DNA of 64,000 bases from contig JBDXCV010000011.1 in assembly GCA_039980135.1 (NCBI GenBank), forward strand, positions 62,001 to 126,000, written 5' to 3'. The DNA is from Alphaproteobacteria bacterium. GTDB taxonomy: Bacteria > Pseudomonadota > Alphaproteobacteria > UBA6615. Shown here piece after piece: positions 1 to 12,230 of this stretch. The notes beneath the pieces are model-generated. The model worked only from the letters and a program-made list of their open reading frames with translations. It was not told the DNA's origin and did no database searches. Position 1 is the stretch's first letter; each line of letters starts with the position of its first letter. A program made the position numbers and the translations under genes.

Positions 1-346
1 GCAGTCGGCGATCCCGTCACGCTTCGTCGATGAACTGCCGCCGGAATATGTCGATGTCGACAGTGAACCCGGGGTCTATGCGGGTGACCGGGGTGCCGGC
101 GGGTTCGGTCGTGGCCGCGCGCTCGGTTATGGCGGTGGGCAAAACCGGGCGCCAAAGCGCGACATGGAAGCGAGTTTGATTCACGCTGACCCGCAGGGGT
201 TCGATATCGGCGAACGGGTGTTTCATCAGAAGTTCGGCTACGGCAGGATCACCGCGATCGACGCCAACAAGCTCGCCATTGCCTTCGAGAAGGCGGGGGA
301 CAAGAAGGTGCTCGACAGCTTCGTCGTGCCTGCCGACGCGGTCTAG
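1..346 (+). CDS. uvrD: UvrD/PcrA-type DNA helicase II, C-terminal fragment
   Basis: The window opens inside this gene: the frame starts at base 2 and ends at TAG 344-346, giving about 114 codons. The fragment begins with the stretch QSAIPSRFVDELP, typical of the end of the 2B/2A motor region of UvrD/PcrA. It continues through a glycine/arginine-rich linker into GERVFHQKFGYGRI and a C-terminal KVLDSFV segment, the small Tudor-like tail that in PcrA binds RNA polymerase. By family knowledge this is an SF1A 3'-5' helicase of nucleotide excision and mismatch repair. The ATPase motifs lie outside the window. The stop codon shares one base with the prmA start (TAGTG), so the two genes are probably co-transcribed. 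Confidence 0.9.
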   Translation, partial: QSAIPSRFVDELPPEYVDVDSEPGVYAGDRGAGGFGRGRALGYGGGQNRAPKRDMEASLIHADPQGFDIGERVFHQKFGYGRITAIDANKLAIAFEKAGDKKVLDSFVVPADAV

Positions 347-1221
347 TGTCAGCCAGCGCGGCCTGGAAGATCGAACTCTTTGTGCCGTCGGCGGCGCATG
401 ATGCGTTTTCCGATGGCCTGGATCTCTTCGCGGACGTCATCAGCCTGTTTCCCATCGAGGGCACAGGCGAGACCCGGATCACGGGTTATGGCGCCGATGC
501 ACCCGATGAGGCGGGCCTTGCGGCGGCGCTGGCGGATGTGGCCGGCCATGCCGGTGTGCCGTCCCCCGCGGTACATGTTGTCTGGCTGCCGAATGTGGAT
601 TGGGTGGCGGAGAACCAGGCGAGCTTTGCACCGGTCCGGGCCGGGCGTTTCTACATTCATGATTCGGACCACATGGATCCCCCGCCTGCCGGTGCGGTGC
701 CGATCCGGGTGGATGCCGCGACCGCCTTTGGCACCGGCCATCACGGTACGACCCGGGGCTGCCTTGAGGCGCTCGACCGGTTGATTTGGGCCGGGCTGCC
801 GTCCGCGCCGATCCTCGATCTCGGTTGCGGGACCGGAATATTGGGCATCGGCGCCGCCAAGGCCATGCGGGTTCGGGTGATCGCATCGGACATCGATCCC
901 ATTGCCGTAGCCAAGGCGCGCGAGAATGTGCGTCTGAATGGTGTTGCGGCCTTTGTGCGGGCCTATGAAAGCCGGGGTCTCGATGCGGTTGCGGTGCGCC
1001 GGCACGGGCCGTTCGGGCTGGTCCTGGCAAATATTCTCGCGCGACCGCTGGAGCGCCTTGCGCCATTGATTGCCGCCCATCGCGCACCTGGCGCACCGGT
1101 GATTTTGTCCGGCCTGCTCCGCGAACAGGAGCCACAGGTCATCGCCGCCTACCGGCGCGCGGGACTGTTCTTGCGTGCGCGCATTCATCACGACGAATGG
1201 TCGACGCTGATCTGCCGCTAG
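346..1221 (+). CDS. prmA: Ribosomal protein L11 methyltransferase
   Basis: This 291-residue class I SAM-dependent methyltransferase should trimethylate ribosomal protein L11. The N-terminal substrate-recognition domain covers about residues 1-120. The catalytic part shows the PrmA hallmark FGTGHHGTT (128-136), the SAM-binding glycine loop DLGCGTG (158-164), the acidic ribose-binding SDIDP (181-185) and the NILA motif (229-232). Length is normal for the family. The GTG start at 346 overlaps the uvrD stop by one base and is the only start giving a full N-terminus. The next gene downstream lies on the opposite strand, so prmA ends this transcription unit. Confidence 0.95.
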   Translation: MSASAAWKIELFVPSAAHDAFSDGLDLFADVISLFPIEGTGETRITGYGADAPDEAGLAAALADVAGHAGVPSPAVHVVWLPNVDWVAENQASFAPVRAGRFYIHDSDHMDPPPAGAVPIRVDAATAFGTGHHGTTRGCLEALDRLIWAGLPSAPILDLGCGTGILGIGAAKAMRVRVIASDIDPIAVAKARENVRLNGVAAFVRAYESRGLDAVAVRRHGPFGLVLANILARPLERLAPLIAAHRAPGAPVILSGLLREQEPQVIAAYRRAGLFLRARIHHDEWSTLICR

Positions 1222-2855
1222 GCGGCCCGTTCTTTCGCTTTTTGCCCGCCGCGCCGATCCTCGCGGATCATGTCCGCTGCCTTCTCTGCGATCATGATCA
1301 CGGGCGAATTCGTGTTGCCGCTGGTGATGGTCGGCATGACCGACGCGTCAACGATACGAAGGCCTCCAATGCCGTGGACACGCAGCCGCTCGTCCACGAC
1401 GGCACCCGGGTCATCACCCATCCTAGCGGTCCCGACCGGGTGGAAGATGGTCGTCGCGATGTCCCCCGCCGCCTTGGCCAGCTCGGTGTCGCTCTGGATT
1501 TCAGGGCCGGGCTTGAACTCCTCGGGTGCATATCTGGCCATGGCCGGCTGGGCGATGATGTTGCGGGTTAGCCGGATCGCATCGACGGCAACCCGGCGGT
1601 CGGCCCCGGTCGAGAGATAGTTGGGCCGGATCGACGGTTTCTCGCCGGCCTTCTCGCTTTTGATATGCACGGAACCCCGGCTCTCGGGGCGCAGGTTGCA
1701 CACGCTCGCGGTGAAGGCGGGGAAGGGGTGCAGCGGCTCGCCGAATTTTTCCAGGGTCAGGGGCTGCACGTGATATTGCAGATTCGGGAACTCGAGGGAC
1801 GGATCCGACTTGGCGAACGCCCCGAGCTGCGAGGGTGCCATCGACATGGGTCCGGAGCGTTTGAACAGATACTCCAGTGCGATACCCATCTTGCCGAGAA
1901 GCTTGTTCGCCCGTTCGTTCAGAGTTTCGACGCCGGTGACCTTGTAGGCACAGCGGACCTGCAGATGGTCCTGCAAATTCTCGCCGACCCCGGGCAATGC
2001 ATGCACCGTGTCGATCCCGTGCGCAACCAGCAACTCGGGATTGCCGATTCCGGAAAGCTCCAGGATCTGCGGGCTGCCGATGGCGCCTGCAGACAGGATC
2101 AATTCACCCTCGATGCGAACGGATGCGGGCGCACCCTTGTGGCGCAGCGCCAGACCCGTGACCCGTCGGTCTTCGAGCCTGATTTTGTCGACTTCGGCAT
2201 GGGTCAGAACGGTCAGATTGCCACGATCACGGGCGGGCTTCAGGAAGGCCCGCGACGTGCTCCAGCGCCTGCCCGTACGCTGATTCACGTGGAAGTAGCC
2301 GCAACCGAAATTGTCACCCCGGTTGAAATCATTGGTCTTCGGGATGCCCGTCTGGGCGGCGGCCTCCTGAAATGCGTCGAGCACCTCCCAGGAAAGGCGC
2401 TGGTTTTCGACCCGCCATTCGCCGCCCGCCGCGTGCAGATCGTCGGTGGGTACTGCGGCCTGGTCCTCGGACTTCTTGAAATAGGGGAGGACGTCGTCCC
2501 ATCCCCATCCGGTGTTGCCGAGTTGTCGCCACTGGTCGTAGTCGCGCGACTGGCCGCGCATGTAGATCATGCCGTTGATCGACGAACAGCCGCCGAGCAC
2601 ACGCCCGCGCGGATAGGCCAGTGCGCGTCCGTTGAGGCCTTCCTCCGCTTCGGTGCTGAGCATCCAGTCCGTGCGGGGATTGTTCATGCAGTACAGGTAG
2701 CCAACGGGAATATTGATCCAGAAGTAATTGTCCTTCCCGCCTGCCTCGAGCAGCAGCACAGACATCTCCGGGTCGGCGGACAGGCGGTTCGCCAGCACGC
2801 AGCCGGCCGAGCCGGCGCCGACAATCACGTAATCAAAGGAACCGAGGTCTTGCAT
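1218..2855 (-). CDS. GMC-family FAD oxidoreductase (choline/alcohol dehydrogenase-like)
   Basis: A 545-residue flavoenzyme of the glucose-methanol-choline family. The start at 2855 (MQDLGSFDY) puts the dinucleotide-binding GAGSAG at residues 13-18 as expected; an open frame continues further upstream but runs into the cupin gene. GMC signature 1 (GGCSSING, 88-95) and signature 2 (SAGAIGSPQ) are present. The C-terminal FHPVGTARMG and TSGNTNSP segments contain the catalytic His (about 472) and Asn (about 514-516) positions. It should oxidise an alcohol or polyol using FAD; substrate cannot be read from sequence, and choline is only one option. It lies 10 bp downstream of a cupin gene on the same strand. 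Its 3' end overlaps prmA by 4 bases convergently. Confidence 0.88.
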   Translation of the reverse strand: MQDLGSFDYVIVGAGSAGCVLANRLSADPEMSVLLLEAGGKDNYFWINIPVGYLYCMNNPRTDWMLSTEAEEGLNGRALAYPRGRVLGGCSSINGMIYMRGQSRDYDQWRQLGNTGWGWDDVLPYFKKSEDQAAVPTDDLHAAGGEWRVENQRLSWEVLDAFQEAAAQTGIPKTNDFNRGDNFGCGYFHVNQRTGRRWSTSRAFLKPARDRGNLTVLTHAEVDKIRLEDRRVTGLALRHKGAPASVRIEGELILSAGAIGSPQILELSGIGNPELLVAHGIDTVHALPGVGENLQDHLQVRCAYKVTGVETLNERANKLLGKMGIALEYLFKRSGPMSMAPSQLGAFAKSDPSLEFPNLQYHVQPLTLEKFGEPLHPFPAFTASVCNLRPESRGSVHIKSEKAGEKPSIRPNYLSTGADRRVAVDAIRLTRNIIAQPAMARYAPEEFKPGPEIQSDTELAKAAGDIATTIFHPVGTARMGDDPGAVVDERLRVHGIGGLRIVDASVMPTITSGNTNSPVIMIAEKAADMIREDRRGGQKAKERAA

Positions 2856-2865
2856 GGGAGCCCGG

Positions 2866-3420
2866 CTATTCGATTTCGACCAGGATGCCGTTATCGTCGA
2901 CCGCGATTCCGGTCTCCCGCGCGGCATCGATTACCGAGGGGTGCCAATGGACCTTGCCCGTGTCGGGGCCACCGACGATGAAGTGAAGTGTTGCCGGCTT
3001 GTCGGAGACATTCTTGAAACCCCGGTAGATTCCGATCGGCACCGACACGGTATCGCCGGCTTCGAGGAAGACCTCGTGCTCCACCTCGCCATCGCGCCAG
3101 TAGATTGACCATTTGCCATCCAGTGGCATGAACACTTCTTCGGTCTCGTGCCAGTGCAAGGCTGCACCGCATCCGGGATCGCACTTGGCGAACCCGTGCG
3201 CAAAGCCGTGCGCGTTTCCGAGCTTCGGGGCCAGATCCGGATCGTCCTCGTTCTCGGTTACGCCGAGGCCGTGCAGGTTGATCATCTCGCGTTCATGGCC
3301 GGGGATGCGCTGGTCCATGAAGCAGAGATCGCTGCCCTTGAGATCGTTGAAACGCGCCGTGCGCCGTTCCATATCGGCGATGCTGACGCTCGGCCCGGGC
3401 GGTGGATCTTGGCGTGTCAT
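2866..3420 (-). CDS. Cupin-domain protein
   Basis: A 184-residue protein with one clear cupin barrel. The metal-binding first cupin motif is LHWHETEE (His89, His91, Glu95), followed by GDTVSVP and a RGFKN segment of the second motif, whose usual third His is not obvious. The start at 3420 is chosen over the upstream ATG at 3438 because AAAAGGGGAAGACCC, with a good Shine-Dalgarno core, immediately precedes it. The protein could be a small-molecule dioxygenase, isomerase or binding protein; the sequence does not decide. It is the first gene of a two-gene unit with the GMC oxidoreductase, which suggests both act on the same alcohol- or sugar-type substrate (inference). Confidence 0.75.
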   Translation of the reverse strand: MTRQDPPPGPSVSIADMERRTARFNDLKGSDLCFMDQRIPGHEREMINLHGLGVTENEDDPDLAPKLGNAHGFAHGFAKCDPGCGAALHWHETEEVFMPLDGKWSIYWRDGEVEHEVFLEAGDTVSVPIGIYRGFKNVSDKPATLHFIVGGPDTGKVHWHPSVIDAARETGIAVDDNGILVEIE

Positions 3421-3521
3421 GGGTCTTCCCCTTTTCATGTTTGATCTTCGAAACGCTGCGCGCAGAATAACGCGGCGGCACGGAATTGTCTTCCGATGGG
3501 GCCTCGCGTAGCCTCGCGCCC

Positions 3522-5309
3522 ATGAAAGATATGTCCCCCATCCAGCGCCTGTCGGCCCTGCGCGAAAAAATCTCCGGGCTCGGTCTCGACGGGTTCGTCG
3601 TGCCCCATTCGGACGCTCACCAGAACGAATTCCTGCCGCCCGATGCCGAACGCCTGGCGTGGTTGACCGGGTTCACGGGCTCGGCGGGAACCGCGGTCGT
3701 GCTGGCGGAGCGGGCGGCCATATTCGTTGACGGCCGCTATACGTTGCAGGTGCGCGAACAGGTCGATGGGGATTTGTACGAATTCCATCATCTGATAGAG
3801 GCGCCGGTCGCGGATTGGTTGACCGCCGCCCTGGCTGAGGGCAATCGGCTGGGAATCGATCCGTGGTTGCACACGCAGGCGGGTGTGGAACGAATACGCA
3901 GATCTCTGGGAACCGTTGGCGCGGAACTCGTGCTTGTCGATACAAACCCGATCGACGCGGTGTGGGAAGGTCAGCCGCCGCCACCTTCCGCGCCCGCCGT
4001 GCCGCACGACGAACGATTTACCGGTCGCAGCAGTGCGGACAAGCGCGCGTCATTGGGCAAGGCACTGGCGCGCGAGGGCCTGGATGCCGCAGTGCTGACC
4101 CAACCGGATTCGATTGCCTGGCTGTTGAATGTTCGTGGCGGTGATGTGGATCACACGCCGCTGGCGCTCAGTTTCGCGATCCTGGGTGCCGACGGGACGG
4201 TCGAATGGTTCATTGCACCCGCGAAGCGTTCCGACGCGTTGACGGGGCATCTGGGCGACGGCATTGCGATGCGTGATCCGGAGGCATTTGCCGCGGGGCT
4301 CGACGGGCTTGAGAATCGGCGCGTGCTGGTGGCCCCGGATGGTGCTGCGGCGTGGATCTTCGACCGGCTGGAGCAGGCCGGCGCCATGGTCCTGCGGGGC
4401 AGCGATCCTGTTACCCTGTCCAAGGCCATCAAGAACGAGACCGAACTTGCCGGCAGCCGGTCGGCACATCTGCGCGACGGCGCCGCGCTGTCGCGGTTTC
4501 TGCACTGGTTGTCCGAGGCGGCTCCCGGGGGCAATGTCGATGAGTTGGCGGCTGCGTCGAAGCTGGCTGATTTCAGGATACCGGGAGAGCATTTCCGCGA
4601 CCTGAGCTTCGCCACTATTTCAGGTGCCGGGCCAAACGGCGCGATCGTGCACTACCGCGTCACGAAGGAAACGAACAGGACGTTGTCACCCGGAGAGCTG
4701 TATCTGGTCGATTCCGGTGCCCAGTATCTCGACGGGACAACCGACGTGACGCGGACGGTCGCGGTCGGCGCGCCGACAGATGAGATGCGCGACCGGTTTA
4801 CAAGGGTGCTGAAGGGGCATATCGCCATCGCCACGGCGCGTTTCCCGTCCGGGACCAGCGGGGCGCAGCTCGACAGTTTCGCACGCCACGCCCTGTGGCA
4901 GGCGGGGCTCGACTTCGATCACGGCACGGGTCACGGGGTGGGCAGCTATCTCGGCGTCCATGAGGGCCCGCACCGCATTTCCAAGACCGGCTCGTCCGTA
5001 CCGTTGCACCCGGGAATGATCGTTTCGAACGAGCCCGGCTACTACAAGGAAGGTGCCTTTGGAATTCGCATCGAGAATCTGCTGGCGGTCACGGAACCGT
5101 CGGAGATTGCTGGCGGCGACCGCGCGATGCTCGGTTTCGAAACACTGACCCTGGCGCCGATTGATCGCTGCCTGATCGATCCTGATCTGCTCAACGCCGG
5201 TGAACGCGCATGGGTGGATGCCTACCATGCCCGGGTCGCGGACGAGATCGGCCCGTTACTCGATGGAGAAGCACGGGTCTGGCTTGCGGGCGCCACCGCG
5301 CCGCTATAA
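3522..5309 (+). CDS. pepP: Xaa-Pro aminopeptidase (aminopeptidase P, M24B)
   Basis: A 595-residue three-domain aminopeptidase P of the long, eukaryote-like type: two creatinase-like N-terminal domains (about 1-310) and a C-terminal pita-bread metalloprotease domain. All five M24B metal ligands are visible: Asp397 (LVDSGAQY), Asp408 (GTTDVTRT), His471 (GTGHGVGS), Glu504 (SNEPGYY) and Glu518 (RIENLL). It should release N-terminal residues preceding proline in a di-metal (Mn or Zn) reaction in the cytoplasm. The ATG at 3522 is preferred to the in-frame TTG at 3486 because homologues begin close to SPIQRLSALR. It is transcribed divergently from the cupin gene across about 100 bp that must carry both promoters. 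Confidence 0.92.
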   Translation: MKDMSPIQRLSALREKISGLGLDGFVVPHSDAHQNEFLPPDAERLAWLTGFTGSAGTAVVLAERAAIFVDGRYTLQVREQVDGDLYEFHHLIEAPVADWLTAALAEGNRLGIDPWLHTQAGVERIRRSLGTVGAELVLVDTNPIDAVWEGQPPPPSAPAVPHDERFTGRSSADKRASLGKALAREGLDAAVLTQPDSIAWLLNVRGGDVDHTPLALSFAILGADGTVEWFIAPAKRSDALTGHLGDGIAMRDPEAFAAGLDGLENRRVLVAPDGAAAWIFDRLEQAGAMVLRGSDPVTLSKAIKNETELAGSRSAHLRDGAALSRFLHWLSEAAPGGNVDELAAASKLADFRIPGEHFRDLSFATISGAGPNGAIVHYRVTKETNRTLSPGELYLVDSGAQYLDGTTDVTRTVAVGAPTDEMRDRFTRVLKGHIAIATARFPSGTSGAQLDSFARHALWQAGLDFDHGTGHGVGSYLGVHEGPHRISKTGSSVPLHPGMIVSNEPGYYKEGAFGIRIENLLAVTEPSEIAGGDRAMLGFETLTLAPIDRCLIDPDLLNAGERAWVDAYHARVADEIGPLLDGEARVWLAGATAPL

Positions 5310-5386
5310 TCGAATTGAGTGCGGACGAATTCGCGCTAAGCTGACGGATGTGCGCCAACTACGTGCATCGTTAAAAGGGGGGAAAC

Positions 5387-6280
5387 ATGGCAGAGCGGAA
5401 AGTCATCGTAACCATCGCGCCCACGGGCGGCATGGCGAGCAAGGAACAGAATCCCAACATCCCGACCCAGCCGCAGGAAATCGCGGATGACGTCTACCGA
5501 TGCTATGAAGCCGGCGCGTCCGTCGTGGCGGTGCATGCGCGCCGGCCCGACGATCAGGCGACCTGCAACCCGGCGATCTATCGCGACATCAACGAACGCA
5601 TCCGCGACAAATGTGACATCATCCTGAACAATTCGACCGGCGGCGGCATCAACGGCGACATGATCAAGGAATCCACCGACGGGTTCCTCGAATTGTCCTG
5701 GGAAGAACGGCTCAAGGGTATGGAGGCGGGTGCGGAGATGTGCACCCTCGATCCGACCACCATTGTGGCGAACTTCGAGGGTCGCGAGATCATCATGAAT
5801 ACCTCGCCGGAACGCTGTCGCGAGCTCGCCACCAAGATGCAGGCGAAAGGCATCAAGCCCGAATGGGAAGTCTTCAGCCCGACCCATCTGCTGCAGGACG
5901 TCATGACGCTCCTGAAGGATGGCCTGGATGAGCAGCCCTATTTCATCAACTTCGTCCTGGGCGCCGACCGTGGCTTTCAGGGCGCGATGCCGTACTCGCC
6001 CAAGATTCTGCAGGCGATGGTCGACCTGATCCCCGAAGGCGCGAATTTCAACGTCAGCGCCATCGGCCCGTCGCAGCTGAATGCTGCCTTGCTGTCACTT
6101 CTGCTCGGCGGCCATGTCCGCGTGGGACTCGAGGATAATCTGTATTACGAGCGCGGTGTTCTGGCGAACAATGTGCAGCTGGTCGAGCGGATCGTCCGCA
6201 TCATTCGCGAGCTGGGCATGGAGCCGGCGACGCCGGAAGAGGCGCGAGAGATCATGGGGCTGGCACCGCTGGCGGCATAG
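5387..6280 (+). CDS. BKACE family (DUF849) beta-keto acid cleavage enzyme
   Basis: A 297-residue TIM-barrel enzyme of the 3-keto-5-aminohexanoate cleavage (BKACE) family. Members condense a beta-keto acid with acetyl-CoA to give acetoacetate and a new acyl-CoA. Family features are [14 protein letters not shown] near the N-terminus, [36 protein letters not shown] and [12 protein letters not shown]. The histidine segment reads [11 protein letters not shown], with Ala48 where characterised BKACEs usually have the first His of an HxHxR metal motif; only His50 remains. A strong Shine-Dalgarno (AAAGGGGGGAAAC) precedes the ATG. It is followed after 28 bp by an FAD monooxygenase gene on the same strand, suggesting a small catabolic operon. 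The substrate is unknown. Confidence 0.85.
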   Translation: MAERKVIVTIAPTGGMASKEQNPNIPTQPQEIADDVYRCYEAGASVVAVHARRPDDQATCNPAIYRDINERIRDKCDIILNNSTGGGINGDMIKESTDGFLELSWEERLKGMEAGAEMCTLDPTTIVANFEGREIIMNTSPERCRELATKMQAKGIKPEWEVFSPTHLLQDVMTLLKDGLDEQPYFINFVLGADRGFQGAMPYSPKILQAMVDLIPEGANFNVSAIGPSQLNAALLSLLLGGHVRVGLEDNLYYERGVLANNVQLVERIVRIIRELGMEPATPEEAREIMGLAPLAA

Positions 6281-6308
6281 TCCCGGTCACCGCGAGGAGT
6301 ATCTGGCC

Positions 6309-7436
6309 ATGCGTATTGCCGTCATCGGCGGGGGACCCGCCGGCCTCTACTTTGCAACGCTGTGGAAGAAACGTCACCCGGACGCCGAGGTCCATGTCTA
6401 TGAGCAGAATCCGGCGGATGCCACGTTCGGGTTCGGCGTGGTTTTCTCCGACAGGGCACTCGCGTTTCTGCGCGACGATGATCCCGAGACCCACGACCTG
6501 ATCACGCCGGCCATGGAGACATGGCAGGACATGACACTCATCCATCGCGGCGAAACGGTCACCATCGACGGTGTGGGTTTCTCCTCGATCGGGCGTCTGA
6601 AACTGCTTCAGTTGTTGCAGGAACGGGCTCACGCGGTGGGCGCCGAACTGCATTTCGAGACCGTTCTTCGCAGTGTCGATGATATTCCGGAAGCGGATCT
6701 GGTCATCGCCGCCGACGGCATCAATTCCCTCGTCCGGCGCAGTTACGAGGGCGACTTCCAGACGTCCCTTTCGTATTTGCCCAACAAGTTCGCCTGGTAC
6801 GGGGTGGAGACGCCCTACGACACGCTTACCCAGACCTTCATCGAGACCGAGTTCGGCCCGGTCAACGCCCATCATTACCGCTACACCCCGGCAATGAGCA
6901 CGTTTCTGGTGGAATGCGAACGGGAGACCTGGGAGCGGGCCGGTTTCGCGACGATGAATGATGAAGAATCCCGCGCGCGCTGTTCGGAGATGTTCGCCGA
7001 TACGTTGCGGGGCAAGCCGCTGATCTCGAACAAGTCGAGTTGGCGCAATTTTCCGCTGCTGTGGAGCGATCGTTGGTCCCATCTGAATATGGTGCTGGTC
7101 GGGGATGCGCTGCACACCGCGCATTTTTCAATAGGGTCGGGCACACGGCTGGCGATGGAAGATGTGATTGCGCTGGTCGAGGCGCTGGAGGCCGAGCCGG
7201 GTGATTTGCGTGCGGCGTTGGCGCGGTACGAGGCCGAGCGTCGGCCCATCGTTGAGAAAATTGTCGCGGCCGCAACGAAAAGCGCGCGCTGGTATGAAGA
7301 TTTCGCCGATCATATGAAGCTGACGTCGTCGGAGTTCGGATACAGCTACATGACCCGATCGGGGCGTGTGGACGATGACCGCCTGCGTCAACTCGCCCCG
7401 AAGTTCATGGCAAACTACGAAGCGGCAAAAGCCTAG
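6309..7436 (+). CDS. FAD-dependent aromatic monooxygenase-like protein
   Basis: A 375-residue group A flavoprotein monooxygenase. It starts with the Rossmann FAD motif VIGGGPAGLYFA (5-16) and has the second FAD segment GDALHTAHFSIGSG near residue 264, followed by AMEDVIALVEAL. The overall pattern resembles the monooxygenase half of salicylyl-CoA 5-hydroxylase and 2-aminobenzoyl-CoA monooxygenase, here as a free-standing domain without the old-yellow-enzyme half. The ATG at 6309 is chosen because the glycine motif sits right behind it; longer upstream reading would overlap the BKACE gene. Together with the BKACE neighbour it suggests oxidation of an aromatic or acyl-CoA substrate (inference). 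It ends 10 bp before the convergent ligA. Confidence 0.8.
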   Translation: MRIAVIGGGPAGLYFATLWKKRHPDAEVHVYEQNPADATFGFGVVFSDRALAFLRDDDPETHDLITPAMETWQDMTLIHRGETVTIDGVGFSSIGRLKLLQLLQERAHAVGAELHFETVLRSVDDIPEADLVIAADGINSLVRRSYEGDFQTSLSYLPNKFAWYGVETPYDTLTQTFIETEFGPVNAHHYRYTPAMSTFLVECERETWERAGFATMNDEESRARCSEMFADTLRGKPLISNKSSWRNFPLLWSDRWSHLNMVLVGDALHTAHFSIGSGTRLAMEDVIALVEALEAEPGDLRAALARYEAERRPIVEKIVAAATKSARWYEDFADHMKLTSSEFGYSYMTRSGRVDDDRLRQLAPKFMANYEAAKA

Positions 7437-7446
7437 TCGCGCGGTG

Positions 7447-10495
<3,049 letters not shown>

Positions 10496-10508
10496 TCGAC
10501 GGGCTGGA

Positions 10509-12224
10509 TCAGGCGTTTGCTGTCGAGGACACGCGCTCGCGATCCATGAGTTTGTCGGCAGCCGCACGCGCCTCGTCCGTGATGTCCGCACCTGCCAGCA
10601 TCCGGGCGATTTCCTCGCGTCGTTCCTCGGCATCCAGTCGTGCCACTGCCGTCGTGACGGTTTTTGCAGAATGCTTGCCGCCGGTACGTTTTTCGACCCG
10701 CAGATGCTCGCTCGCCGCCGCCGCCACCTGCGGGCTGTGGGTGACGACCAGGATTTGCTGCTCCGCGTCCGACCCGGCCAGTTCGGCCAGGCGTTCGCCC
10801 ACGGCGGCGGCAGTGGCGCCGCCGATACCCGTATCCACCTCGTCGAACACGATGGTCCCGGCGCCCGATGTGCCTGCGAGCACGACCTTGAGGGCCAGCA
10901 TGAAACGGCTCAGCTCACCCCCCGACGCGATCCGCCCCAGCGGTCCGGGAGATGCCCCCGGGTTGGTTGATACATTGAACGCGACGGCGTCGATGCCGTG
11001 TTCCGCCCAGTCGGTTTCGTCCAGCGGGGTGACGCTGGTTGCCAGCGTTGCGTTGTCGAGCTTCAGGGGCGGAAATTCCCCGGCGATCCGAGTGTCGAGT
11101 TTGCGCGCTGCTTTCTGGCGGGTCTGGGACAGGCTCTCTGCCGCTTCACAGTAACCGCGCCGTGCGGCTTCGACGTTTTTCGCCAGCATGTCGAGATGAT
11201 CGTCACGCCCATCGATCGCAGCGAGCTGGGACGCGAGGCTTTCGCGCAATTCGGGAAGTTCGTCGGCGGGGACCTGATGCCGGCGCGCGGCGGCGAGAAT
11301 GGCGAAAAGTCGCTCCTCGACGGCCTCGATCTCACCGGTGTCCGTCTCAAGGTCATGGGCGACGGAGTTGAGCTCCTGGATCGCTTCGGCGAGTTCCGCA
11401 CTGCTCTTGTCGATGGCGGCGATTACAGGTGCGAGGCGCCCGCCGGAAATATCGTCGTCGCGCTCGAGGCGACCGGCGGCGCGCTGGAGCATCGTTTCTG
11501 CACCATTCTCTCCGGTCAGGGCATCTGATGCCTCGTTCAGGGTATCAACCAGACGTCCGGCGTTTTGCAGCAATTGCCGGCGGGAGGAGAGCTCGGCCTC
11601 TTCCCCGACCTGTGCTTCCAACTGGTCGAGTTCTTCCAGTGCGGCGCGCAACTCGTCCGCCCTGTCCGTCGATGCGGAAAGGGCCTGTTGCGCCTCGGCG
11701 TGCCGGGTGACGGCGTCGCGCCATGCGTGGAAACGTTCTGCGACGCGTTTGCGGGCCTTGCCCGTTTCCGCGAAAGCATCCAGAGCGCGGCGCTGATTGA
11801 CCGGTTCCGCCAGCGAAAATCGTTCGAACTGGCCATGTATTTCGACGAGTGAATCACCGATCTGGCGTAACAGGCCGATGCTGATCGGTTGATCATTGAG
11901 GAAAGCGCGACTGCGGCCCTCGGCGCCAACGGTGCGGCGGAGAATCAGGTCCTCTCCGGAATCAATCTCGATCCCGTGGGCCTCGAACAGGTCTTCGAGA
12001 CGCGTGGCGCTGGCTTCGTCGAAAATCGCGGTAACAGACGCCTGTTCGGCACCCTGTCGCACCAGACCCGCGTCGGACCGCGCGCCGAGGGTCAGGCCGA
12101 ATGCGTCGAGCAGGATGGACTTGCCGGCGCCCGTTTCGCCCGTCAGAGCGCTCAGTCCCGGGCCGAACGAGAGTTCAGCCCGATCGATCAGGACGACGTC
12201 CCGGATCGACAGATGGCGCAGCAT
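10509..12224 (-). CDS. recN: DNA repair protein RecN
   Basis: A 571-residue SMC-like ATPase of recombinational repair. The N-terminal head carries LTGETGAGKS (Walker A, 29-36), the middle is a long Glu/Ala/Leu-rich coiled coil, and the C-terminal head has the ABC signature region (IASGGELSRFML), Walker B (IVFDEVDTGIGG) and the H-loop segment VVTHSPQVAA. Length matches the family. RecN tethers broken ends and assists RecA. The gene starts 7 bp after the bamD stop, so no private promoter is likely between them; any SOS control would have to act further upstream. Confidence 0.97.
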   Translation of the reverse strand: MLRHLSIRDVVLIDRAELSFGPGLSALTGETGAGKSILLDAFGLTLGARSDAGLVRQGAEQASVTAIFDEASATRLEDLFEAHGIEIDSGEDLILRRTVGAEGRSRAFLNDQPISIGLLRQIGDSLVEIHGQFERFSLAEPVNQRRALDAFAETGKARKRVAERFHAWRDAVTRHAEAQQALSASTDRADELRAALEELDQLEAQVGEEAELSSRRQLLQNAGRLVDTLNEASDALTGENGAETMLQRAAGRLERDDDISGGRLAPVIAAIDKSSAELAEAIQELNSVAHDLETDTGEIEAVEERLFAILAAARRHQVPADELPELRESLASQLAAIDGRDDHLDMLAKNVEAARRGYCEAAESLSQTRQKAARKLDTRIAGEFPPLKLDNATLATSVTPLDETDWAEHGIDAVAFNVSTNPGASPGPLGRIASGGELSRFMLALKVVLAGTSGAGTIVFDEVDTGIGGATAAAVGERLAELAGSDAEQQILVVTHSPQVAAAASEHLRVEKRTGGKHSAKTVTTAVARLDAEERREEIARMLAGADITDEARAAADKLMDRERVSSTANA

Positions 12225-12230
12225 GCGGGG

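Noticed and set aside
1665-2981. 438-codon open frame on the + strand
   Set aside because: Antisense to the GMC oxidoreductase gene; no recognisable domain and composition typical of a shadow frame.
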